Assembly: GCA_964614415.1 (NCBI GenBank)
Contig: CAZTLE010000074.1
Location: 1-17,924 of the forward strand
From: CAZTLE01 sp964614415
Lineage (GTDB): Bacteria; Bacteroidota; Bacteroidia; Flavobacteriales; Flavobacteriaceae
Reading direction: 5' to 3'
DNA: 17,924 nucleotides
The notes beneath the pieces were generated by a model, which was given only the letters and a program-made list of their open reading frames with translations, had not been told where the DNA came from and did not search any database. A program made the translations under genes and the position numbers. Below are positions 1 through 7,621 of this stretch, piece by piece. The stretch's first letter is position 1, and each line of letters starts with the position of its first letter.

Positions 1-1
1 C

Positions 2-88
2 GCACTACTTGGGTGGTTATTAAACATGCTTTTAAATATAATTGATTCACGCTGGTTGGACTGGTATTACAAAAGCAAACAAAACTAG
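2..88 (+). CDS. C-terminal fragment of an unidentified protein (cut by window edge)
   Basis: An open frame runs in from the left edge and stops at TAG 86-88, giving 28 residues. They begin ALLGWLLNML and end in a Trp/Tyr-rich, then basic tail (RWLDWYYKSKQN). The composition looks like a real protein C-terminus. The next gene's likely TTG start at 93 lies 4 bp after this stop, an operon-like arrangement on the same strand. The fragment is too short to assign a family. It is in a different frame from the downstream methyltransferase, so it is not that gene's N-terminus. It could be a chance frame, but the tight junction argues against that. Confidence 0.5.
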   Translation, partial: ALLGWLLNMLLNIIDSRWLDWYYKSKQN

Positions 89-92
89 TACT

Positions 93-815
93 TTGATTAA
101 GACATTTTGTATTGAATCAAAAACGATATCGTTGGATATATCCAACGATTCAATATTCAACCCAAAACCAATAAGCCTGTTAATGGCTAAAAATATACTT
201 CCCACACCAAAATCCTCAGTTATTGATGTGGGAACAGGTTCAGGCATTCTGGCAATTGCCTCAGCACTTAATGGCGCTGGGAAGGTCATGGCAGTAGATG
301 TCGCCGATGAAGCACTAAGAATGGCCAAAATAAATACCAAGTTAAACAATGTCCATGAGCGGATTGATTTTCTTAAAAGCAGGTATTTTGACAATATCCC
401 GGATCAAAAATTTGATATCATCTTATCAAATCCACCTTGCATGCCTTTCCACGGCAAATTAGACTTCGAAAACAAAGGGTTCAGGCTAGCAGTTGACGGT
501 GGAGAGGACGGCACCATTGAGATGATTAAGTTTCTTAAAGAAGCCAAGGGGTTTTTAAAGACATCGGGGTTGCTCTTATTTCCACTTCCAAAATGGAGTG
601 ATTGGAAAAAGATAAGGAGAGTCATGTATAACCTATATTCATGCAAAATAATTGACAAGGAAGTCGTGAGGTATTACCTTACCGATATTGGCCCTGAATT
701 TAAAAGACTTATAAACAAGCTAGTTGTTTCGGGGAAGGCAACCATATCTTATGATCAACACGGTGATTACTTTTTCGAAGTTTTGCTATATGAGTGCAGG
801 CCCAAGAACAATTGA
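93..815 (+). CDS. PrmC/HemK-like class I SAM-dependent methyltransferase
   Basis: A class I (Rossmann) methyltransferase of about 240 residues. With the TTG at 93 as residue 1, the SAM-binding motif I is VIDVGTGSG near residues 43-51 and the acidic end of strand 2 is AVDV near 67-70. The motif IV loop is NPPC (113-116), where the PrmC/HemK family normally has NPPY. A PrmC-like VDGGEDG follows at about 134-140. The family transfers a methyl group to nitrogen of an amide or related acceptor; the acceptor here is unknown. The helical release-factor-recognition domain at the N-terminus of true PrmC is missing, so this is unlikely to be the housekeeping enzyme. An upstream TTG at 42 is also in frame, but its extra 17 residues overlap the tail of the preceding gene in another frame, so I prefer 93. 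It probably acts with the radical SAM gene 80 bp downstream. Confidence 0.8.
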   Translation: MIKTFCIESKTISLDISNDSIFNPKPISLLMAKNILPTPKSSVIDVGTGSGILAIASALNGAGKVMAVDVADEALRMAKINTKLNNVHERIDFLKSRYFDNIPDQKFDIILSNPPCMPFHGKLDFENKGFRLAVDGGEDGTIEMIKFLKEAKGFLKTSGLLLFPLPKWSDWKKIRRVMYNLYSCKIIDKEVVRYYLTDIGPEFKRLINKLVVSGKATISYDQHGDYFFEVLLYECRPKNN

Positions 816-894
816 CATTAAATCGCTATTATCCCGAAATGGACCACTTTTTGCTATTGCAAATAAAGAGCGTTTATTTTAATAGGATTGTATA

Positions 895-2250
895 TTGAAA
901 TCGAGAACCAGAATACAACTTGTATTTGCCAAGCACACGCTTGGAAGGTTGGCTAATCGGCCAAATCTTCCACCTCCTGTAGGATTATTGACTATGGCTG
1001 CCTTGCTAAGTCAATCCAATCCTGGGTGGGATATTGAAGTTTATGACGAAAACTCAATGGCAGACAATCGCCTTGTAGATTGTTTGGATGCAGAAATAAT
1101 TGGTTTTGGCAATTGGTTTAGCAACTACGAACGGTCTAAAAATGTGGCTCTCGCAGTGAAGAAAAAAACTCCAGATTCTACTATTGTTTTTGGAGGGCCA
1201 CATACCTCAGGAATTGCCGAGAGAATTCTTAACAACAACTCCTATATTGACATTGTCATCATTGGAGATGGGGAAATTGCAATGAAAAAAATTGCCGAGG
1301 GAAAACCAATCAGATCGATTCCTGGTGCAGCTTATCGTGATCTTAATGATAAAATACGAGTAAATGAACCCAAAAATATAGCCCTGGCTGAAATTCCTGC
1401 TATTTCTCTGAAATTTCTGAAAAGCCCATATTCATGGGACAAAAAGAATGAATCTATACTATCTGCATTTCCAATATCAGGAATGCGCGGTTGTTTCCGT
1501 AAAGTGAGATGCCCTTATTGTTCAATACCCACGTTAGGATTAAGGACTAAAAGTCCAGAACAGTTCTGGCAAGAAATATTTGCGTTAAACTCAAAATATG
1601 GAATCGACTACTTCTTTGAAACTGGAGACACATTTATACCTTCTTATGCAAAAAAACTATTAAGTGTTACGCATCCCAAGGTAAAATTTCACATTTACTC
1701 ATATCCTGGAATATTTAATCAAAAAAATATTCATCTGTTGAAATCCTTAAATGTCAAAAGTGTTTTTTTGGGGATTGAATCTGCGTTATTATTTGAAAAG
1801 AAAATAGAGTCTCGGCAATACAAAAAAGGCTATCAGGCGGATTCGGCAAAGGAAGAAATTCAGTTATACACTGAAAATGGAATTGAGGTTATGCCCGCTT
1901 TTATTTTTGGCTTGCCCGGCGAAACGACTTATTCATTGGACAAGAATATTGAGCTTGTGGAGCAGATTTCAAAATATTCAGGTGTTGGTCATCTATTATT
2001 GAACACTCCACTCCCTCTACCGGGATCGAAGTACTTTTCGGACTGCGTCAGTAGTTCAACTATTGTTAACGAATACAATAGTATTACTAAAACTGATTTG
2101 AGAAAAACTGACAACATAGACTATTACCTCTTATCACGACTTTTCGTTGAAGAATTTAGCTCCGTAAAGTATTCGACTATTTGTCAAAAAATTCAGGAGC
2201 TAAATAAAGTTTTAGGCATTGGTGTAGGAGGATTTGGTATCGCGGTTTGA
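895..2250 (+). CDS. B12-binding-type radical SAM protein
   Basis: A 451-residue protein with the architecture of cobalamin-binding-domain radical SAM enzymes. An N-terminal Rossmann-like domain (about 5-150) contains IIGFGNW, FGGPHTSG and the characteristic IIGDGE segment (122-127). The radical SAM barrel begins near 190. The cluster-binding cysteines are C200, C206 and C209 in RGCFRKVRCPYC, i.e. CX5CX2C instead of the usual CX3CX2C. Later barrel motifs FLGIES (291-296) and FIFGLPGET (336-344) fit the family. The domain lacks the DxHxxG cobalamin ligand motif, as many family members do. The start is TTG, supported by AGGA at 884-887 about 7 bp upstream. The substrate is unknown; relatives carry out methylation, ring contraction or C-C bond formation in lipid, antibiotic or RiPP pathways. 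The methyltransferase just upstream suggests a modification cluster. Confidence 0.85.
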   Translation: MKSRTRIQLVFAKHTLGRLANRPNLPPPVGLLTMAALLSQSNPGWDIEVYDENSMADNRLVDCLDAEIIGFGNWFSNYERSKNVALAVKKKTPDSTIVFGGPHTSGIAERILNNNSYIDIVIIGDGEIAMKKIAEGKPIRSIPGAAYRDLNDKIRVNEPKNIALAEIPAISLKFLKSPYSWDKKNESILSAFPISGMRGCFRKVRCPYCSIPTLGLRTKSPEQFWQEIFALNSKYGIDYFFETGDTFIPSYAKKLLSVTHPKVKFHIYSYPGIFNQKNIHLLKSLNVKSVFLGIESALLFEKKIESRQYKKGYQADSAKEEIQLYTENGIEVMPAFIFGLPGETTYSLDKNIELVEQISKYSGVGHLLLNTPLPLPGSKYFSDCVSSSTIVNEYNSITKTDLRKTDNIDYYLLSRLFVEEFSSVKYSTICQKIQELNKVLGIGVGGFGIAV

Positions 2251-2305
2251 AGTTCGCTTTAGTCAAGAACTGCTTGAATTACTTTCAACGCATCAATCCC
2301 CTCTC

Positions 2306-2340
2306 ATTGGAATTTCCCTTATATTTGGTTGAATTCCAAT
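2306..2340. promoter_or_regulatory. 9-bp perfect inverted repeat enclosing a -7 promoter element
   Basis: ATTGGAATT (2306-2314) and AATTCCAAT (2332-2340) are perfect inverted arms with a 17-nt spacer. Within the spacer, TATATTTG (2320-2327) matches the Bacteroidota -7 consensus TAnnTTTG exactly and lies 29 bp before the lipase ATG. No good TTTG -33 element is seen at the expected distance. The arms could be a repressor operator over the promoter or an RNA hairpin ending the upstream radical SAM transcript. No T-run follows, so the operator reading is slightly favoured. Confidence 0.45.
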
Positions 2341-2356
2341 CTTCACCGCAGATCAC

Positions 2357-4003
2357 ATGAAAAAAATCTACCCCCTACTATTCCTCTTAAGTACCTTCAC
2401 CGCTCTGGGTCAATCATTCTTACCCAAACCGGACCACTCGCCCATTGAGAATCGAACCGGTGTCGTGCTTCCTATTGTGGCAAACATTCCCTACCAGGGG
2501 TACGACGAAACACAAGCCTATATCGGGGAAGGGGAATACGAGATCTTTTTAGACAATGTAGATGGGGTACTGGATCTTCCGATCATTGTTTTAGATGGCT
2601 TTGACCCGGGAGACGGTCGGGATATCACAGCACTGTACAACAGTCTGAATTTCGACGGACAAAATCTGGCCGATCTGCTTCGAGATGAGGGATTTGATAT
2701 TGTAATATTGAATGCCCCACAATACACAACAGGAGGAAAGGATATTGACGGTGGTAGCGATTATATCCAAAGAAACGCCTTCGTATTAGCGGCCATGATC
2801 GACTTCCTGAATGCTGAAAAGGTAGGAGATGAAGAGTTGGTCATCCTGGGTCCCAGCATGGGAGGGCTCATTGCTCGCTATGCCCTTGCCTATATGGAGG
2901 CGAACAGTTTGCCCCACGAAACAAGACTCTATATTTCGTTCGATTCCCCACACCGGGGAGCCAATATTCCCATAAGCCTGCAATACCTCATAAATTACTT
3001 GGCAGAGGACTTCGGTGATCCGGATGCGCAGGCCATTATCGAATTTGTTCTGAATTCCCCGGCAGCCAAAGAAATGCTGATCGATCATCTGGAAGCACAC
3101 CTGCTTCCCGGATCCTTCGAACAGGATCCCACCAAACTGCTTCCGGAAGGAGCTCCCGATTTCAGGGATGTGTTTCAGGGTGAGCTGGACGCACTTGGTC
3201 TCCCTCAGAATGTTCGCAATATCTCTGTCGTAAATGGCAGCGGTATTGGCACCACTACAGGAACTCCCGGCATGCAGGTGATCAACACCAATCTGGAATT
3301 GATTCCCTTAACAACGGCCGACATCATCCTGCGCTTTACACCTCCTGCCAGCACCACCAATACGGTAACATCTATGGAGACCTTCTTCATTGGCGTACCA
3401 GTATCCCTCTTTGAAGCGGATGCCGAATCCACTCCCGAAAGTGACGGTGTGGATGCTTCACCGGGTGGCACATCCACCATCTCTTCGGCTTTGGATGGAG
3501 GGGCAACCAATCCGGTAATCATTGACTTCGTTAATGCCCTTGAACAGGATGAGTATTCCTTTATTCCAACGATTAGTGCCCTGGCCATTGATCAGGACGA
3601 TTGGTTCGGTGTTCCCGACCCGGCCGATTCGCCCTTCGACAATTCTTTTATCCCGGACACTAACGAATCACATGTACTGGTCACCGCGGAAAATGCCACT
3701 TTTGTGATCGATGAGATCCTCGCAGGCGTGCTTAACATTCCGCAGAACACATTGGGTTCCGGGTATATACTTGCACAAAACCCCGTAGATGACTATATCC
3801 GACTACAAAGGGTTTCGTCTCAAACCAATTCTGACAAAATAGATATTGCGATTTTCAACATGGCAGGACAGCAAGTGTATCGAACGGAGATTACGAATCC
3901 GTCAAACGATATTCGTATCCCACACGCACTTTCTTCAGGCATCTATCAAATGAAATTAGAACAGGATGGTATGCTTCAGGATATTCGGTTGATCATTCGA
4001 TAA
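2357..4003 (+). CDS. Secreted lipase-like alpha/beta hydrolase with T9SS sorting domain
   Basis: 548 residues. A signal peptide occupies residues 1-19 (MKKIYPLLFLLSTFTALGQ). The alpha/beta-hydrolase core follows: LPIIVLDGFDP (74-84) is the oxyanion-side strand, LGPSMGGLIARYA (164-176) is the nucleophile elbow with Ser167, and FDSPHRGANIP (195-205) is typical of lipases and PGAP1-like esterases. His439 in NESHV is a candidate catalytic histidine. Residues from about 470 form a T9SS type A C-terminal domain (IAIFNMAGQQVYR, then LSSGIYQMKL and a basic end). The protein is therefore expected to cross the outer membrane by T9SS and be released or surface-anchored. The substrate (acylglycerol, polyester or other ester) cannot be read from sequence. 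The ATG is supported by the signal peptide. It converges with the NACHT gene and is more GC-rich than the genes on either side. Confidence 0.85.
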   Translation: MKKIYPLLFLLSTFTALGQSFLPKPDHSPIENRTGVVLPIVANIPYQGYDETQAYIGEGEYEIFLDNVDGVLDLPIIVLDGFDPGDGRDITALYNSLNFDGQNLADLLRDEGFDIVILNAPQYTTGGKDIDGGSDYIQRNAFVLAAMIDFLNAEKVGDEELVILGPSMGGLIARYALAYMEANSLPHETRLYISFDSPHRGANIPISLQYLINYLAEDFGDPDAQAIIEFVLNSPAAKEMLIDHLEAHLLPGSFEQDPTKLLPEGAPDFRDVFQGELDALGLPQNVRNISVVNGSGIGTTTGTPGMQVINTNLELIPLTTADIILRFTPPASTTNTVTSMETFFIGVPVSLFEADAESTPESDGVDASPGGTSTISSALDGGATNPVIIDFVNALEQDEYSFIPTISALAIDQDDWFGVPDPADSPFDNSFIPDTNESHVLVTAENATFVIDEILAGVLNIPQNTLGSGYILAQNPVDDYIRLQRVSSQTNSDKIDIAIFNMAGQQVYRTEITNPSNDIRIPHALSSGIYQMKLEQDGMLQDIRLIIR

Positions 4004-4143
4004 ATAGAGAATAAAAAAGGGACATCTCCAATAAAATACAAAACGCCCGAAATTAGGTCAGGAACCACAGTAATTCGGACAAATCAAATCTCTTAAAAAT
4101 AAAATTCGTTCTGATAATGACCTCTACAATTCCGTTCTTGACT
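4004..4143. other. AT-rich intergenic gap between convergent genes
   Basis: This 140-bp gap separates the converging lipase and NACHT genes. On the minus strand a weak GGA-GATG-TCC hairpin runs into CTTTTTT (complement of about 4015-4034). It could be a poor terminator for the NACHT gene. I see no ORF and no repeat here. Confidence 0.3.
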
Positions 4144-6837
4144 CTAACTATCAATCATAGACGCGATAAAACCATTTTTTCTGGCCTCAGTTACCAAAAT
4201 CAAGTCACCAACTCTGTAATATTTCGTCCTATCTGAAATACAATTTTCAAGTACAATTAGGCCACGACAATTTATGAATCCCGTAAATATTTGCTCCTTA
4301 GTTGTGTATTGAGTACTTAAAATGACCGGACAAAAAAAGGTACACCCCTGAAATGTAGAAGCTGATTCTGAAATCAAAATATTGTGTTCAAAGGAAAACG
4401 ACGAATCAACTACAGTTGATTTGTCAATAGTCAATGCCCGACGTCTATTTCTTAATATTCCATCATCGAATTGTTCAAATGAACATCCTGATATCTTTGT
4501 TATACTCAGGTGAAGACTGTCGGATTCTAATATGATTCTAGTACCATTTATGGTACTAGAATCAACTCCAATTCCTTTTTTATGAATAATCATAGTACAC
4601 TGGTCAACTGAGCTTCCAATCATTAATCCTTTTGAAGAAGATTCAATATTTAGGCCAGCGCACTGAGTGATATTAACATCCTCTAGTTGGACCTTGCCAC
4701 CTCTGAGCTGGACATCCCCACATTTTTTGAATTCACAGAGATTTATTATAGAATCTTCTACAATAATATTAACTGCTGAACTTTCAAATACCACCTTACG
4801 CAGAAAACAATTGAACAAAGAAGAATTTGTCAACTCGCACTTGTCAAAATTTGTCGATGAGAAAGTAACATTTCTCAATTCAAGACTATCAAGGACACAA
4901 TCTCGGAATGACAAATTTTCCAAATCAATCATGTCTAAGAGAACATTTTGAAAATTTACCCCGGCATGAAAGGGGCGTGATAACAGATACGCGATCGAAG
5001 TATTACGCCTTAGAACCAAACTTGAACTAACTTTCCTCTTTGGTGACGTCAGTCCGGCAAATCGTTTATCCAATATTGGGTCAGCCGTACAATAGCATCC
5101 AAGAAAATATAGAATATCTTTAGGTATCAATTTAAAGTGTAGCTCATTCTTCATCTTCCCTAGGAACTCTTTCTTTAACTTTTTTGCTACAAAAAACTCC
5201 ATGAAAGACTTGTGTATAAATCTGAACATATCGTCCTCAGTTCTTCGGATAAAAGTACAGATCTGGAGATCTGCGGCAATTTCTTCAATTGAGTAGTTTG
5301 TTATATCATTAAACATAGACTTGTTCTTTTTAACAAGAGAGATGATTGATCCATAGTTTATTTCAAGATCATCTTTTATGAACATCTGATAAGCCAGAGT
5401 CTCAGCAAAAGCTAACCTTTGAGTTTTTGATAAAAACTGTCTTGTTTGACCCTTACTCCAATCTCTAACAATATTTGCATTTGTATATATTTCATACAAT
5501 GATGCAGGATCATACACGTCATTATTCTTATTATAGTCTACACCCAGGTCCAACATCGTATCTTTAATCATAGACAAAAGAATTGGTTTTTTTAACAAGC
5601 TGCGTATATCATATATTGAAACCAAGAAGTTTTTGACTTCAATCCAGGAAGCACCGCAAAGCAGTTTAAACTTTTCATCAAACTTCTCTAGATAAGCATC
5701 AATTTGGGGTTCGCTAAAGTCTGATATAGTTATGATTTCATTTCTAGCCCCAATCTTCCTTGATTCAGTGTGTATTGTGTTATCGTCAGAATATTTTGCA
5801 ATTAGGTTCTGGTAAATTTTAGACTGCAATCTCTTATTCGCTCTTGCTTTTCCCTTCGCATCGTTGATTCGAGGGGGTCTATTGCTTTTGAGAATTCTAT
5901 TAACCGATTTTTGATATTCATCTTTTGAAATAAAGTAAGAAGGACGGCACGTAATAATTGTATTTGAATTTGACAATAGTAGTGGAGCAAGCTTCATGAA
6001 ATTTTCATTACGTATTTCTGAATTGACTTGGGGTGACATTTCATCAAATCCATCCAAGAGTATCAAAAAATCACCTCTTTCAATTCCCTTCCATATAAGT
6101 TCAATTGGTAATTCCTTTTGAAAAACCTTTATAAATCGATTTATGAGGAATGAGTCTAAGTCTCCATGTTTATGAAACCTTTTTAATTCAAAGAAAATTG
6201 GCTTTGTTCTTCCTCCCTCGAGATGCTTCTTGGCAAAAATATAGTTCAGTCTTTCCAGCAGCGTGGTCTTCCCAGCGCCATAATCGGCTAGAACAGTTAG
6301 AAAGCTAATTCTTCTCCAGTCATTGTATGAATAGTTAACAATGGTCTCTTCAATTTTTACCGATTCATCCTTATTGTTGAGGACCCCTAATTGTGGAATA
6401 TATTCAGAAAATATTTCATCTTTCTCAAAATCCTTGACAGCTTTAAAATATGGCTCCTTAAATCCTAATATTTCAACTTCGAGTTGATCTTGGGTCAATA
6501 AAGTAATATTATTTGCCTCCGCAGCTGTACTAGCATCTTTAGTGAAGTCACTATTTGTTACCAGAACCCCTCTATAAATAGGGTTGTTTATCGAAGTCAT
6601 AAAGGCACCAAATTCATGAACAACCTGATTGGAGACATTACCTTTGGTCAAAAATTTACATTCAATTATTAAGTTCGTATGACCAGCCCCTTGTATAAAC
6701 TTCTCGGCAAAGATATCTACTTGCTGACCTCTGATATTAATATTTGTCGAAACCGTGAAATTGAGTGATTCATATAATGAGGCTATATATCGTTCAAAAA
6801 CCTCACCTTTTCTCATATTGTCATTTTTTGCTGTCAT
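4144..6837 (-). CDS. Mrr-nuclease / NACHT NTPase / pentapeptide-repeat protein, candidate NLR-like anti-phage defence
   Basis: 897 residues in three parts. (1) Residues 1-125 form an Mrr-like PD-(D/E)xK endonuclease: GQQVDIF with Asp41 and LIIECKF with Glu59-x-Lys61. (2) Residues about 165-560 form a NACHT-type STAND ATPase: Walker A ADYGAGKTT (184-192, Lys190), Walker B LILLDGFDE (258-266), a sensor arginine in ITCRPSYF (295-302), and FIHKSFMEFFVAKKL (540-554), the end motif of NACHT helical domains. (3) From 640 onward there is a beta-helix. Residues 640-689 are pentapeptide repeats with a hydrophobic residue exactly every fifth position; longer, Cys- and Ser-rich coils continue to about 870. 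Bacterial NACHT and Avs proteins with N-terminal nucleases sense phage proteins, oligomerise and cleave DNA; that role is inferred here. The gene stands alone, is AT-rich and has no mobile-element genes beside it. Met8 (6816) is an alternative start. Confidence 0.88.
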   Translation of the reverse strand: MTAKNDNMRKGEVFERYIASLYESLNFTVSTNINIRGQQVDIFAEKFIQGAGHTNLIIECKFLTKGNVSNQVVHEFGAFMTSINNPIYRGVLVTNSDFTKDASTAAEANNITLLTQDQLEVEILGFKEPYFKAVKDFEKDEIFSEYIPQLGVLNNKDESVKIEETIVNYSYNDWRRISFLTVLADYGAGKTTLLERLNYIFAKKHLEGGRTKPIFFELKRFHKHGDLDSFLINRFIKVFQKELPIELIWKGIERGDFLILLDGFDEMSPQVNSEIRNENFMKLAPLLLSNSNTIITCRPSYFISKDEYQKSVNRILKSNRPPRINDAKGKARANKRLQSKIYQNLIAKYSDDNTIHTESRKIGARNEIITISDFSEPQIDAYLEKFDEKFKLLCGASWIEVKNFLVSIYDIRSLLKKPILLSMIKDTMLDLGVDYNKNNDVYDPASLYEIYTNANIVRDWSKGQTRQFLSKTQRLAFAETLAYQMFIKDDLEINYGSIISLVKKNKSMFNDITNYSIEEIAADLQICTFIRRTEDDMFRFIHKSFMEFFVAKKLKKEFLGKMKNELHFKLIPKDILYFLGCYCTADPILDKRFAGLTSPKRKVSSSLVLRRNTSIAYLLSRPFHAGVNFQNVLLDMIDLENLSFRDCVLDSLELRNVTFSSTNFDKCELTNSSLFNCFLRKVVFESSAVNIIVEDSIINLCEFKKCGDVQLRGGKVQLEDVNITQCAGLNIESSSKGLMIGSSVDQCTMIIHKKGIGVDSSTINGTRIILESDSLHLSITKISGCSFEQFDDGILRNRRRALTIDKSTVVDSSFSFEHNILISESASTFQGCTFFCPVILSTQYTTKEQIFTGFINCRGLIVLENCISDRTKYYRVGDLILVTEARKNGFIASMIDS

Positions 6838-6874
6838 ATTATTGAAAATTTCTTGGTCCCAAATCTTTTTAATT

Positions 6875-6905
6875 CAAATTATCGATTTCTGACTTCCAAA
6901 ACAAA
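6875..6905 (-). promoter_or_regulatory. Possible Bacteroidota-type promoter for the NACHT gene
   Basis: On the minus strand TTTG (complement of 6902-6905) is followed, after a 20-nt spacer, by TAATTTG (complement of 6875-6881). This resembles the TTTG / TAnnTTTG pair with one base missing in the -7 box. It lies about 37 bp upstream of the ATG. The call rests only on this loose match in an AT-rich gap. Confidence 0.3.
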
Positions 6906-6997
6906 TTGAATTCCCGTTATCATTATTCAATCACGCTTAGGCTAAGTGTTTCAATAAATGTGTAATTTTCCCTAAAAAACATAGTATCTTAGTAGCA

Positions 6998-7015
6998 CTT
7001 TGAGTAACTTCAAAG
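6998..7015 (+). promoter_or_regulatory. Small hairpin in the lemA leader
   Basis: CTTTGA (6998-7003), a 6-nt loop and TCAAAG (7010-7015) form a perfect 6-bp stem, 27 bp before the lemA ATG. A -7-like TATCTTAG (6985-6992, one mismatch to TAnnTTTG) sits just upstream, so the hairpin may be at the start of the transcript or overlap a protein-binding site. No -33 element is evident. Confidence 0.3.
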
Positions 7016-7042
7016 CGCTGTTAATCAACTAACAAAACCAAC

Positions 7043-7606
7043 ATGTTGTACTTTCTCATCCTCGTAGGGGTCATCGTTGTCCTGGGACTCTTCATGATCG
7101 TCATCTTTAATCGCTTTGTTAAAAACCGCAATCTTGTAAAGGATGGCTGGAGCAATATCGATGTGGCCCTGAAACGACGCTATGATCTCATTCCGAATCT
7201 CGTAGAAACGGTTAAAGGGTATGCAGCCCACGAAAAAGATACGTTGGAACGAGTTATCCAGGCGCGTAACTCGGCCATGGCTGTGCCTTCAGATGACATC
7301 AACGGACAGATCAAAGCAGAGAACGCATTGCAACAGACACTACGGAGTATTTTTGCTTTGGGCGAGGCGTATCCCGACCTTAAGGCGAACGCCAACTTCA
7401 TTGATCTTCAGAAAAAACTAAACGAGATTGAAGAAAATCTCGAACGAAGCAGACGCTATTACAACGGCACGGTTCGGGAAAATAATACGTATGGAGAGAG
7501 TTTTCCGGGTGTTCTTTTTGCCGGTATTCTGGGGTTCAAACACTTTGATTACTTTGAAACGGCCGATGAAGAACGTGAGAACGTAAAAGTTGATTTTTCT
7601 TCCTAA
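7043..7606 (+). CDS. lemA: LemA family protein
   Basis: 187 residues, the usual size for LemA. A single N-terminal membrane anchor (about 2-22) is followed by the diagnostic LemA segment LVKDGWSNIDVALKRRYDLI (31-50), then PNLVETVKGYAAHE (51-64). The rest is helical, predicted to form antiparallel helices. The N-terminus is expected outside and the helical body on the other side of the cytoplasmic membrane. The family has no settled biochemical function. The DUF2207 gene begins 15 bp after the stop on the same strand, the common LemA plus DUF2207 arrangement, so they are probably co-transcribed and may act together in the membrane. Confidence 0.93.
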   Translation: MLYFLILVGVIVVLGLFMIVIFNRFVKNRNLVKDGWSNIDVALKRRYDLIPNLVETVKGYAAHEKDTLERVIQARNSAMAVPSDDINGQIKAENALQQTLRSIFALGEAYPDLKANANFIDLQKKLNEIEENLERSRRYYNGTVRENNTYGESFPGVLFAGILGFKHFDYFETADEERENVKVDFSS

Positions 7607-7621
7607 CATCTGAACTTTCTC

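Noticed and set aside
42..92. Upstream TTG start for the methyltransferase
   Set aside because: The added residues overlap the tail of the preceding gene in another frame; the TTG at 93 lies directly after that stop.
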